Shown in pieces: positions 24,138-32,725 of a stretch of DNA of 64,000 nucleotides. The DNA comes from Methanosarcina sp. DH2 (GTDB taxonomy: Archaea; Halobacteriota; Methanosarcinia; Methanosarcinales; Methanosarcinaceae): assembly GCF_020804225.1 (NCBI RefSeq), contig NZ_WJBI01000002.1:135629-199628 (forward strand). The letters run 5' to 3'. Made by a program: the position numbers and the translations under genes. Each line of letters starts with the position of its first letter. The first letter of the stretch is position 1. The notes under the pieces are model-generated. The model saw only the letters and a program-made list of their open reading frames with translations. It made no database searches and was not told the origin of the DNA.

Positions 24138-25243
24138 CAGAGATCCCCTCCGAGGACCTTTACTACCTTGCCGAAGAATGTCTCCTCGGTATCCATGGGC
24201 CCTGCCTGTGCTTCAGGATGGAACTGCACACTGAAGATATCCAGGTCTTTATGGGAGACTCCTTCAACGGTTTTGTCGTTTGCGTTCAGGTACTTCACAT
24301 AGAGCCCTGTCCCTTCAAGGGAATCCGCATCCACGGCGTACCCGTGGTTCTGGGAACTTATGAAAATCCTGTTTTCAACAAGGTCCTTTACCGGCTGGTT
24401 TCCTCCCCTGTGCCCGAACTTAAGCTTGTAAGTTCTGGCTCCCATTGCAAGGGAGATAATCTGGTGCCCGAAACAGATCCCTGCGACCGGAATCGTACCT
24501 GCAAAAGCCTTTACGGCATTAATTGCATCCGTTGCTTTTTCAGGATCTCCTGGCCCGTTTGAAACAAAAAGGAGGTCAGGCTCGTAGCCTGCAATTTCCT
24601 TTGGTTTTGTGGTTGCAGGGACCAGTGTAAGGTCAATTCCCCTTTTATGCAGGTTGTTTATGATATTGCGTTTTATGCCAAGGTCAACTACAACCGCATG
24701 TTTGGGTTTACCGCTGCCCTTCCAGGCGCCTTCTGCTCCCGGAATGAAGCGGGGTTCTTTACATGTAACAAGTGCGATAAGCTCTTCATCCGTTATCTGT
24801 GGAAAATTCCTTGCCACATCTACGGCCTCTTCCCCATCGTCACTGCCAGTGATCAGGGCTGCACGCATGGTCCCGTGCTCTCTTGCCCCTATGGTGAGCA
24901 TACGGGTGTCCACACCTTCGATTCCTGGTTTTCCTTCATCCTCTAAAAATTTGTGGATAGAACGGGCGGATTTGTAGTGATAGGGTTTTTTGCAGGCTTC
25001 CCTGACAACAAGCCCTTCAGCATGGATATTGTCAGACTGAAACCGCTCTCCGCTGACACCGTAATTCCCTATCAAAGGGTAAGTGAACATTAAAATCTGG
25101 CCCTTATAGGAAGGGTCAGTCAGAGCCTCCTCATATCCCGTGAATTGAGTAGTAAAAACGAGTTCGCCGCAAGCTGTGCCTTCGGCACCAAAACCGGTGC
25201 CCTTAATAACTGTTCCGTCTTCTAATCCTAGTACTGCTTTCAT
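24137..25243 (-). CDS. carA: Carbamoyl-phosphate synthase small subunit (glutamine amidotransferase)
   Basis: The 368-residue subunit hydrolyses glutamine and passes ammonia to CarB. Its N-terminal domain (MKAVLGLEDGTVIKGTGFGA ... QFTGYEEALTDPSY) is followed by a class I amidotransferase domain with nucleophile Cys in VAGICFGHQ and the His/Glu pair in VQFHPEA. The start at 25243 (MKAVLG) matches the family start and follows GCAGGTTCAG; an in-frame ATG at 25276 would add 11 residues. It is first in the carAB operon. Confidence 0.95.
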   Translation of the reverse strand: MKAVLGLEDGTVIKGTGFGAEGTACGELVFTTQFTGYEEALTDPSYKGQILMFTYPLIGNYGVSGERFQSDNIHAEGLVVREACKKPYHYKSARSIHKFLEDEGKPGIEGVDTRMLTIGAREHGTMRAALITGSDDGEEAVDVARNFPQITDEELIALVTCKEPRFIPGAEGAWKGSGKPKHAVVVDLGIKRNIINNLHKRGIDLTLVPATTKPKEIAGYEPDLLFVSNGPGDPEKATDAINAVKAFAGTIPVAGICFGHQIISLAMGARTYKLKFGHRGGNQPVKDLVENRIFISSQNHGYAVDADSLEGTGLYVKYLNANDKTVEGVSHKDLDIFSVQFHPEAQAGPMDTEETFFGKVVKVLGGDL

Positions 25244-25310
25244 CATCTGAACCTGCGAGTAAATGTCATAAGACATGTATAAGTGTTGCGATGACTTTTC
25301 CGATTCCCTG

Positions 25311-25347
25311 ATTTTTAGTCATTTTATCAGTAGTTTAATATATAAAT
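25311..25347 (-). promoter_or_regulatory. carAB promoter (TATA box)
   Basis: On the minus strand GATTTATATATTAAAC (25332-25347) is a good archaeal TATA box, which would put transcription start near 25310, 35-70 bp before the carA start. Confidence 0.55.
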
Positions 25348-25435
25348 CTTTCAATTAAATCGTTTATTTTGAGCATCTGTCCTTCAAACTACAAAAAAAC
25401 TTTCCTCCCGGAAAACTCGGTATTCAGTAATAAAA

Positions 25436-25565
25436 TAATCTCAATACAATCTCAATACAATCTCAATATTATCTCAATACAATCTCAACATAATCTCAAC
25501 ATAATCTCAACATAATCTCAACATAATCTCAACATAATCTCAACATAATCTCAATACAATCTCAA
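25436..25565. repeat. 11-bp tandem repeat array
   Basis: About 12 tandem copies of the unit ATCTCAAYAYA (ATCTCAACATA and ATCTCAATACA variants) lie between the divergent carA and ota promoters. The middle six copies are identical, suggesting recent slippage. Confidence 0.9.
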
Positions 25566-25744
25566 GGCATTAACGAAATGCCAAATAGTATCCGAGAATT
25601 TATATTGTTTTATCATAGAAAAAAATACTTTTTTATAAAACAAAGTTACAATCTGAAAACCCGATATGTTAAAGTAAAAGCAAATTTCATACTTTTAGAT
25701 CCTGAATTCATATCTGATTTATGCCAGTTTTATTCTCCTAAATA

Positions 25745-25980
25745 TTTGTAGTATATAAGTATTCCGCAAAAATAGTATATATGATTGGGTTACAAGTAAC
25801 AATCAGGAAAATAAGCTGTTAAAGCTGTAAAAATAGAAAGTTTTCTTAAATCTATATTTTCAGTGATCTGAAGTTAATAGTACAGAGAACAAATTCATTC
25901 TAATAAAATTTAGTTTTTTATTGACTGAGTTTTTGTGGAAATTTTCCACCTTTTGTGATGATTGCTGATAATTTTTAAAA
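25745..25980 (+). promoter_or_regulatory. ota operon upstream region with TATA boxes and palindrome
   Basis: TAGTATATAAG (about 25750) and TAGTATATATGATT (about 25772) are TATA-like, which would give a leader of more than 200 nt. The perfect palindrome GTGGAAATTTTCCAC at 25935-25949 lies 60 bp before the first ATG and may be an operator. Osmotic control is expected for this operon from the M. mazei homologue; the site itself is inference. Confidence 0.4.
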
Positions 25981-26008
25981 GTAACTTCGGGCGAACCGGG
26001 GTATTTAT

Positions 26009-27535
26009 ATGGAAAAGAATGTAAAACTTGAAGTACGGAACATTATCAAAATTTTTGGAAAAAACCCCCGGAAAGTAATTTCCCTTCTAAATGAAGGTTT
26101 ATCCAAAAGTGATATTTTTGAAAAGACAAAACAGACCGTGGGGCTTAACAACGTCAACTTTGAAGTCTTCGATGGAGAGATTTTCGTAATAATGGGGCTT
26201 TCTGGTTCCGGAAAATCTACCCTGCTGCGCTGCTTGAACCGCCTTATCGAACCAACGGAAGGAGAAATCCTGATAGACGGGCAGAATATTACTGACATGA
26301 GCCCTGAGGAACTGAGAAGTACCCGCAGGAGCAAGCTTGGAATGGTTTTTCAGAATTTTGCCCTGCTGCCTCACAGGTCTGTCCTGGATAACGTGGCTTA
26401 CGGGCTTGAAATCCAGGGGATTCCTAGAGAAGAACGCAATTCAAAGGCTCTTGAAGCCATAGAAACCGTAGGGCTCAAAGGTTATGAACACAGCCGGACT
26501 ACAGAGCTCAGCGGAGGCATGAAGCAAAGGGTAGGGCTTGCAAGGGCGCTTGCAAATGACCCTGATATCCTGCTGATGGACGAGGCTTTCAGTGCCCTTG
26601 ATCCCCTTATCAGGAGCGATATGCAGGACGAGCTGCTTGCCCTGGAGGACAGGATGCAAAAAACAATTATCTTTGTCTCCCACGACCTGGACGAAGCCCT
26701 GAAAATCGGGGACCGCATCGCGCTCATGAAAGACGGAGAAGTTGTCCAGATAGGGACCCCTGAAGAGATCCTTACCGAACCTGCAGATTCCTATGTTTCG
26801 AAGTTCGTTGCAGGAGTCGACAGGTCCAAAATCCTTACTGCTGAATCGGTTATGAAGCGGCCTGAACCGCTCGTATCCATCAATTCCGGTCCCAGGGTTG
26901 CCATCCAGTTGATGAAAGACCATGGGATTTCCTCGATTTATGTGGTTGAGGGAAAGAACAGGCGCCTTAAAGGCATACTTATGATAAGGGATGCCCTTTC
27001 GGCCCTTAAAGCAGGAAAGAGCCTTGAAGCAGTGATGATTCCTGAGATTCCTCGAGTGGCTCTGGATATGCCTCTTAACGAAGTAATCCCCCTGATTGCG
27101 GAAAGCCAGTACCCTCTTGCAGTGGTCAATGATTCAGGAAAGCTGCTCGGGATTATAGTCCGGGGCAGTGTTCTTGGAGCACTTGCGATTTCCGGGGAAA
27201 ACGGGCAAGAAGAAACTTCAGAAGAAAGAGATTCAGAAGGGAGAGAGCCAGAAGGGAGAGAGCCAGAAGGGAGAGAGCCAGAAGGGAGAGAGCCAGGAGA
27301 AAAGATCCCTGAAGAGAAGATTCCTGAAAAAACGATATTCAGCGGCAAAAACGAAGGGGAAGCTGGACCTCCCCCCGAAAGCTCAGGCGGCTCTAGCGGT
27401 ATAATCAACAAAGGAATTGACAACGGACCTGCGCCTATCGAAGCAGAAGCAAAGAAGGGGGTGCCGGCCGAAGCGCCTGCCAAAGCGCCTGTCAGATCTG
27501 ATACCAGGTCGGGCCTGGAGATGAAAACATGCTGA
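26009..27535 (+). CDS. otaA: Glycine betaine ABC transporter ATP-binding protein with CBS domains
   Basis: The 508-residue protein is the ATPase of an Ota/ProV-type osmoprotectant importer. It has the ProV-like N-terminal helix (IIKIFGKNPRKVISLLNEGL), Walker A GLSGSGKST, signature LSGGMKQRVGLARAL, Walker B DILLMDEAF and the H-loop SHD. Two CBS domains follow (about 285-400), which in this family sense ionic strength. The C-terminal tail of about 110 residues is low-complexity and contains REPEG repeated in tandem from a 15-bp DNA repeat (27238-27297). It overlaps the permease gene by 7 bp. GGGG upstream of the ATG may be the RBS. Confidence 0.93.
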   Translation: MEKNVKLEVRNIIKIFGKNPRKVISLLNEGLSKSDIFEKTKQTVGLNNVNFEVFDGEIFVIMGLSGSGKSTLLRCLNRLIEPTEGEILIDGQNITDMSPEELRSTRRSKLGMVFQNFALLPHRSVLDNVAYGLEIQGIPREERNSKALEAIETVGLKGYEHSRTTELSGGMKQRVGLARALANDPDILLMDEAFSALDPLIRSDMQDELLALEDRMQKTIIFVSHDLDEALKIGDRIALMKDGEVVQIGTPEEILTEPADSYVSKFVAGVDRSKILTAESVMKRPEPLVSINSGPRVAIQLMKDHGISSIYVVEGKNRRLKGILMIRDALSALKAGKSLEAVMIPEIPRVALDMPLNEVIPLIAESQYPLAVVNDSGKLLGIIVRGSVLGALAISGENGQEETSEERDSEGREPEGREPEGREPEGREPGEKIPEEKIPEKTIFSGKNEGEAGPPPESSGGSSGIINKGIDNGPAPIEAEAKKGVPAEAPAKAPVRSDTRSGLEMKTC

Positions 27536-28359
27536 TTCCCAGACTCCCAATCGGGGACACGGTTGAATTTGCTGTGGACTGGGTTGAAGGCAATTTCGGC
27601 CAGCTCCTTGACCTCGCAAGCGAGCAACTTGATTTCCTGATATCAGGTTTAAAAGATGCACTTCTTTTCCTGCCTCCGGAACTTTTTGTCCTGGTAATTT
27701 CCCTGCTTGCTTATTTTGCAGGGAGGCAAAATATCAAGCTTGCAGCCGGAACTGCATTCGGTTTTTTCCTGATCGAAAACATGGGGCTCTGGGAGCTCTC
27801 GATAGAAACACTTGCTCTTGTGCTTTCATCTACTCTGCTAGCGCTCATTATAGGGATTCCCCTGGGGATCCTTTCTGCAAAAAATACGACGCTTCTCCAT
27901 ATTGTAAAGCCTGCACTTGATTTAATGCAGACTATGCCGTCTTTTGTATACCTGATCCCTGCTCTTATCTTCTTCGGGCTTGGAAACGTGCCCGGTATGA
28001 TCGCAACTGTCGTTTTTGCAATGCCGCCTGCAATAAGGCTCACAAACCTGGGGATCAGGCAGGTCCCGAAAGAGCTTACCGAGGTCGCTGACGCCTTCGG
28101 GTCTACGGGCTGGCAGAAACTTGCAAAGGTGGAACTGCCTGTGGCTCTCCCTACTATAATGGCCGGAATTAACCAGTGCATAATGCTCTCCCTCTCCATG
28201 GTCGTCATTGCAGCCATGATTGGAGCCCGGGGGCTCGGATATCAGGTGCTTTTCGGGATCCAGAGAGTGGACATCGGCATGGGCTTCGAAGCAGGGCTAG
28301 CTATTGTCATAATCGCGGTCGTTCTTGACCGGATCACTCAGCATCTGAGCCCCAGGTAA
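27529..28359 (+). CDS. otaB: Glycine betaine ABC transporter permease
   Basis: 276 residues with about six membrane helices and a ProW-type inner-membrane signature. The EAA-like loop reads ELTEVADAFGSTGWQKLAKV followed by ELPVALPTIMAGINQ, where the ATPase docks. The start overlaps the end of otaA (ATGCTGA), typical of coupled translation. With OtaA and the binding protein downstream it forms a complete importer for glycine betaine under osmotic stress. Confidence 0.93.
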   Translation: MLIPRLPIGDTVEFAVDWVEGNFGQLLDLASEQLDFLISGLKDALLFLPPELFVLVISLLAYFAGRQNIKLAAGTAFGFFLIENMGLWELSIETLALVLSSTLLALIIGIPLGILSAKNTTLLHIVKPALDLMQTMPSFVYLIPALIFFGLGNVPGMIATVVFAMPPAIRLTNLGIRQVPKELTEVADAFGSTGWQKLAKVELPVALPTIMAGINQCIMLSLSMVVIAAMIGARGLGYQVLFGIQRVDIGMGFEAGLAIVIIAVVLDRITQHLSPR

Positions 28360-28374
28360 AAATACTTCATTCCT

Positions 28375-28437
28375 GACAAAACACTCCATTCCTAACGCTC
28401 CATTCCTAACGCTCCATTCCTAACGCTCCATTCCTGT
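28375..28437. repeat. 14-bp tandem repeat between otaB and otaC
   Basis: Four copies of CTCCATTCCTAACG-like units lie in the 220-bp gap. The gap may separate otaC by a processing or attenuation site; no gene is seen. Confidence 0.75.
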
Positions 28438-28581
28438 TTCGTCCTTAAAAGGGCGCTCAGGATAAGGCTCTTCACTTTAACAGGGGCACCTTCAACACCC
28501 CAGAAAGAAGGGGCATCACTCATTTAAACCCCTGAATTACTCAAAAACCAAAAAGAAACTCAAAAAAAGGTTGTAGATATT

Positions 28582-29532
28582 TTGACCAATGCAAAATTTA
28601 ATGTTAACGTAAAAAAGCTCGGATCGATTATGGTAATCGTTCTGGCGATAGGGCTTACCCTCTTTGTGGCAGGCTGTGCAGAACAGGGAGATGAAACTGT
28701 AGAAGGAGAAGAGACCACTCCCCCCGGAACAGAGGCAGCTGAGTTTAGCGAACCTGTGAAAATAGGATATGTCTTATGGGACGGTGAAATTGCAAGCACT
28801 AATGTGATGCAGCAGGTGCTCGAACAGGCAGGGTATGAAGATGTGGAAATCATTGCAGTTGATGCAGGCCCGCTTTACCAGGGACTCGCTGACGGACAGT
28901 TTGATTTCACAACATCTGCCTGGCTCCCTTATACCCACCAGAATTATTGGGAAACTTATGGAGACCGCATGGACTCGGTCCAGACAAACCTTGAAGACTG
29001 CAAGATAGGGCTTGTTGTGCCTTCGTATGTAACTATAGACTCCATTGAAGAGCTCAACTCCGAAAAAGAGAAATTTGACGGCAGGATAATCGGCATTGAC
29101 CCCGGAGCAGGCATCATGCAGGCTTCAGAAACTGCAATTGACGAGTATGATCTGGACATGGAGCTTGTTTCAGGCAGCAGCGCTGCAATGACCACTTCCC
29201 TGAAAAAAGCCACCGACTCCGAAGAGTGGGTAGCTGTGACCCTCTGGTCTCCACACTGGGCTTTTGACCGCTGGGACCTCAAGTATCTGGATGACCCGAA
29301 AGGCGCTTACGGGTCTGCCGACCACGTTGAAACCCTTGCAAGGCTTGGGCTCGAAGAAGAAAAGCCAGATCTCTACGGCATCCTTACCCGCTTCCAGTGG
29401 ACCCATGATGATATCCAGGCTATCATGATGGAAATTGAAAACGGAATGACCCCTGAAGAAGCTGCAGCTAAGTGGATTGAAAACAACCCGGAAAAAGTTA
29501 ACGAATGGATAGGAGGAGAGTCAGAAGAGTAA
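28582..29532 (+). CDS. otaC: Glycine betaine-binding lipoprotein
   Basis: 316 residues with a signal sequence (IMVIVLAIGLTLFVAGCAEQ) ending in a lipobox with Cys32, so it is probably an extracellular lipoprotein. An acidic linker follows, then an OpuAC/ProX-type substrate-binding domain with Trp-rich segments (FTTSAWLPYTHQNYWETYGD, WSPHWAFDRWDLKYL) that form the aromatic box for the trimethylammonium group. A TTG start is used; AAAGG lies about 12 nt upstream. It completes the ota set. Confidence 0.92.
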   Translation: MTNAKFNVNVKKLGSIMVIVLAIGLTLFVAGCAEQGDETVEGEETTPPGTEAAEFSEPVKIGYVLWDGEIASTNVMQQVLEQAGYEDVEIIAVDAGPLYQGLADGQFDFTTSAWLPYTHQNYWETYGDRMDSVQTNLEDCKIGLVVPSYVTIDSIEELNSEKEKFDGRIIGIDPGAGIMQASETAIDEYDLDMELVSGSSAAMTTSLKKATDSEEWVAVTLWSPHWAFDRWDLKYLDDPKGAYGSADHVETLARLGLEEEKPDLYGILTRFQWTHDDIQAIMMEIENGMTPEEAAAKWIENNPEKVNEWIGGESEE

Positions 29533-29625
29533 AAAAGTAAATTTCTCTTCCTTCCATTTCTTTTTTACCTGATTTTTTATTTCGCCGTCCTTTTACAATG
29601 CCGGTTAGCGTCGTCGATATCCACC

Positions 29626-32268
29626 TCAACCACCGCTACCGTGGCTGCTTCCTCCACTGGAATCGTTATCAACGCCGGAACTACTTTCCAGCACAGTTAT
29701 TGTAGTAAACCTTGAATCTGTACCATCTGGGTTGTTTACTATCAGACAGGCTGTATAGTTTCCTGGTGATAAATAAGTGTGAGCTGGATTATGTTCGTTT
29801 GAAGCAGCTCCATCTCCAAAGTCCCAGTTCCATTCGGTTGCGTTTTCTGAACTGTCGGTAAACTGAACTGAAAGAGGTGTAAAACCTCCACTGACATTGC
29901 CGCTGAAACTAGCTACTGGAAGTACTGATTCTGGATCTGGGATGATTGCAAGTCCCCCAGGAGAAATCTCGATATTCACTGTTGCTGAAATGGTGTCGCT
30001 TGAAGTATCAATTATAGAGATATTGTTGCTATAATTGTTTCCATAATCGCCTTTGGTTACCACATATACCTTCTTCCCATTAGGTGTGATTGCAATCTCT
30101 TCAGGACTGCCTTCTACATTCATTGTAGTTACAACTTTTCTTGTAGACGTATCAATTACAGAGACAAAGCCATTTCCACCAGCCACATATACCTTTGTTC
30201 CAGTTGGATTGACTACAACTTCATGAGGAGAATTATCTACATCCACTGTAGCTATAACGGCATTTGTAGCTGTATCAATTACAGAGACAGTGTTATCGTA
30301 TATTTTTGCCACGTATGCCGTTTTTCCATCCGGTGCGACTGCAACTCCACAAGACCAGATTCCTACAGGCACAGTGGCTGTAACGGCATTTGTAGCTGTA
30401 TCAATTACAGAGACAGTAGTATTGCTAGGGCTAAAAAAACTGCCATAGTTCGTCACATATACTTTTTTTCCATCAGGTGTGAATGCAACTCCTTTAGGCC
30501 CACTTCCTACAGGCACTGTGGCTGTAACAGTATTTGTTGCGGTGTCAATTACAGAGGTAGTGTTGCTGTTTTCGTTCACCACATATACCTTTTTTCCATC
30601 AGGACTGACTGCAACTTCAGAAGGATTATCTCCTACTTTCACAGTGTCTGTAACGGTATTTGTTGAAGTATCAATTACAGAGACATTACCATCTTGATAG
30701 TTTGTCACATATGCCGTTTTTCCATTAGGTACGACTGCAACTCCTTTAGACCCACTTCCTACTTTCACAGATGTTATAACTATTCCTGTGGCTGTGTCAA
30801 TTACAGAGAATGCACCGTTATTCGTAATGTATACAAATGGCCACGTGGATGAAACCCTTTTTCCAACAGTTATGTTAACAAGTTTGGAGCTAGTATTGAT
30901 TCCATTGCTAGCTGTCAAATTAACTGTATAGTTTCCTGAAGTCTTGTACGCATATACAGGATTTTGTTTTTTGGAATCTGAGATCCCATCCCCATCAAAG
31001 TCCCAGTTCCACACAACTGCGTTTTTCGAGAGGTCTGTAAACTTGACAACAAGGGGTGCAGGCCCATTAGTGACACTGGCTGTAAAGTTAGCAGTTGGGG
31101 TAACTGAATTTTGCAGACTGGACATAGATACAAGAGGTAAATAGTCAAATTCGTCTTCATAGACGTTATAAGGATCCTCATAGATTTTATAAGGCAGGTC
31201 TCCGATCCCATTCCTATCCAGATCCACGCAGATCTGGGAAAATCCGGTCCCATCTGGCTTTGCCCAGAAGTTGCCTCCAATGTAAGGGCTACCGGCAATA
31301 TTAGTACCTCGAGTAAGTGAATTGTTCCAGGTATTCTCTCTGCCAGCTCCAAACCTTACGTTTACAGTATTATTAAAATAATTATTGTAGATCCGTTTAC
31401 CGCCTTCGTTGTACTGATCAACAATCCCGCATTCTGCACTGGACATTATCGTGTTGTTAATTATTTCAGCGCCAAGACAGCCATCACCTAAATGAATCCC
31501 TACATCACAGTTTAATATTGTATTATTGTCAATTCCTGAACTTACAAACGAAAGCCTAATCCCATAATTGCAGTTAGCAATCCTGTTATTACGAATCTCT
31601 ACTGCTTGATCATATGCATAGATGCCAGTGGAACAATTTGAGATCGTATTACCTAATACTGTATTATTTCTTCCACAGCAGGAAATATGTATACCTTCGC
31701 CGTTAGAAATTTTATTTTCGGCTATTAAATTGCCTGATATCTCGGATCCCAGAATAATAGAACCGTTTTCAATGTTATTACCTGTCACATTATTCATATC
31801 GCCATGAAAGATGATTTTTAAATTGTCTGGCATGTAGGATCCCAGAAAAATGGAACCGTTTTCAATGTTATTACCTGTTACATTATTCATCTTGCCATAA
31901 GCAAAGATTGCATTTTTATGATGCATCTTACCGGCTCCTGTTATATTTAAACCACTGATCGTTGTACTATTAGCTGTTATCAGAAAGGTACTTTTACTTT
32001 CGTTCAGCGGTTTTACCTGCGCATCACCATTGTTTGATTCTGACCTGATAGTTAGACCTTTTACGTCAACACGAACGTTTTCAGTATAAATTCCGGGCAT
32101 CACGACTATTATGTCCCCTGTTACAGAATTATTCACAGCTTCCTGAATTGATCTGAAATCAGCTCCAGAACCATCATCTACTGTAATTTCCCTTGCTGAT
32201 GAGGTAGCTGAAACAGATATTATAAAAATAAAAACTAAAATTATTGAAAAAATTGTTCTATTTCTCAT
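29626..32268 (-). CDS. Secreted surface protein: beta-helix, PKD, YVTN propeller, PKD
   Basis: 880 residues. A signal peptide (MRNRTIFSIILVFIFIISVS) is followed by a NosD/pectate-lyase-type right-handed beta helix (DDGSGADFRSIQEAVNNS, then many NNTI/GNTI turns), a PKD domain (NGPAPLVVKFTDLSKNAVVW), a seven-bladed YVTN-type propeller (repeated VIDTATNTVTATVPVG, PDGKKVYVTN) and a second PKD (FTPLSVQFTDSSENATEWNW). It ends in a Ser/Gly tail with no membrane anchor or PGF domain, unlike its neighbours, so it may be C-terminally truncated or freely secreted. The start at 32268 follows GGGGGG; an upstream in-frame ATG is unlikely. Adhesion or envelope structure is inferred. Confidence 0.85.
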   Translation of the reverse strand: MRNRTIFSIILVFIFIISVSATSSAREITVDDGSGADFRSIQEAVNNSVTGDIIVVMPGIYTENVRVDVKGLTIRSESNNGDAQVKPLNESKSTFLITANSTTISGLNITGAGKMHHKNAIFAYGKMNNVTGNNIENGSIFLGSYMPDNLKIIFHGDMNNVTGNNIENGSIILGSEISGNLIAENKISNGEGIHISCCGRNNTVLGNTISNCSTGIYAYDQAVEIRNNRIANCNYGIRLSFVSSGIDNNTILNCDVGIHLGDGCLGAEIINNTIMSSAECGIVDQYNEGGKRIYNNYFNNTVNVRFGAGRENTWNNSLTRGTNIAGSPYIGGNFWAKPDGTGFSQICVDLDRNGIGDLPYKIYEDPYNVYEDEFDYLPLVSMSSLQNSVTPTANFTASVTNGPAPLVVKFTDLSKNAVVWNWDFDGDGISDSKKQNPVYAYKTSGNYTVNLTASNGINTSSKLVNITVGKRVSSTWPFVYITNNGAFSVIDTATGIVITSVKVGSGSKGVAVVPNGKTAYVTNYQDGNVSVIDTSTNTVTDTVKVGDNPSEVAVSPDGKKVYVVNENSNTTSVIDTATNTVTATVPVGSGPKGVAFTPDGKKVYVTNYGSFFSPSNTTVSVIDTATNAVTATVPVGIWSCGVAVAPDGKTAYVAKIYDNTVSVIDTATNAVIATVDVDNSPHEVVVNPTGTKVYVAGGNGFVSVIDTSTRKVVTTMNVEGSPEEIAITPNGKKVYVVTKGDYGNNYSNNISIIDTSSDTISATVNIEISPGGLAIIPDPESVLPVASFSGNVSGGFTPLSVQFTDSSENATEWNWDFGDGAASNEHNPAHTYLSPGNYTACLIVNNPDGTDSRFTTITVLESSSGVDNDSSGGSSHGSGG

Positions 32269-32538
32269 TTCTTTCCCCCCTTTAATTATAATATAATCCC
32301 TTATGAATATTAATATAAACCTCATTAACGACATTTAACATATTTTACTTTCCATAGTTATTTTTGATTAATTATTTTCGGAAATAAAGGTTGAATTGAA
32401 GCGAGCCACGTAGAAATATGAAGGCTTTTCAAAGGAAAGCATAACAGTGGGGTTATGATGATTCTAGCTATAATGAGAAGCGTTGGAATCGAAGCAATAG
32501 AAAAGAAGAATGCCGCAGCATAATACGTACCAGGTTAG

Positions 32539-32688
32539 TTGACTTCTAAGAATGTCAAAGATATCTTCCTAGAACCACAGTACCTTTCTAAAACAGTTCC
32601 AGAAGAGACGCCAAACCAGACTATACAGGCAGATCATTGTAAAAAATATATTTCAAATCTGGCAAACGGGAACGTTCATCGTGTTTAG
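32539..32688 (+). pseudogene. Short unrecognised coding-like remnant
   Basis: A 49-codon frame reads LTSKNVKDIFLEPQYLSKTV, then PEETPNQTIQADHCKKYISN and LANGNVHRV before TAG. It has coding-like composition but no proper start and no known family. The rest of the gap 32269-32725 holds promoter sequence of the surface gene and nothing else clear. Confidence 0.2.
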
Positions 32689-32725
32689 CCAGACTTGATT
32701 AATGATTTCATAGGTTAACCTTTAT

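Noticed and set aside
20061-24562. Long plus-strand ORFs opposite argG, carB and carA (up to 218 codons)
   Set aside because: They are antisense shadows of strongly conserved enzymes, with no RBS and no family resemblance.
26938-27627. 229-codon minus-strand ORF opposite the otaA tail
   Set aside because: Its SGSLPSGSLPSGSLP repeats are only the complement of the REPEG-encoding repeat of otaA.
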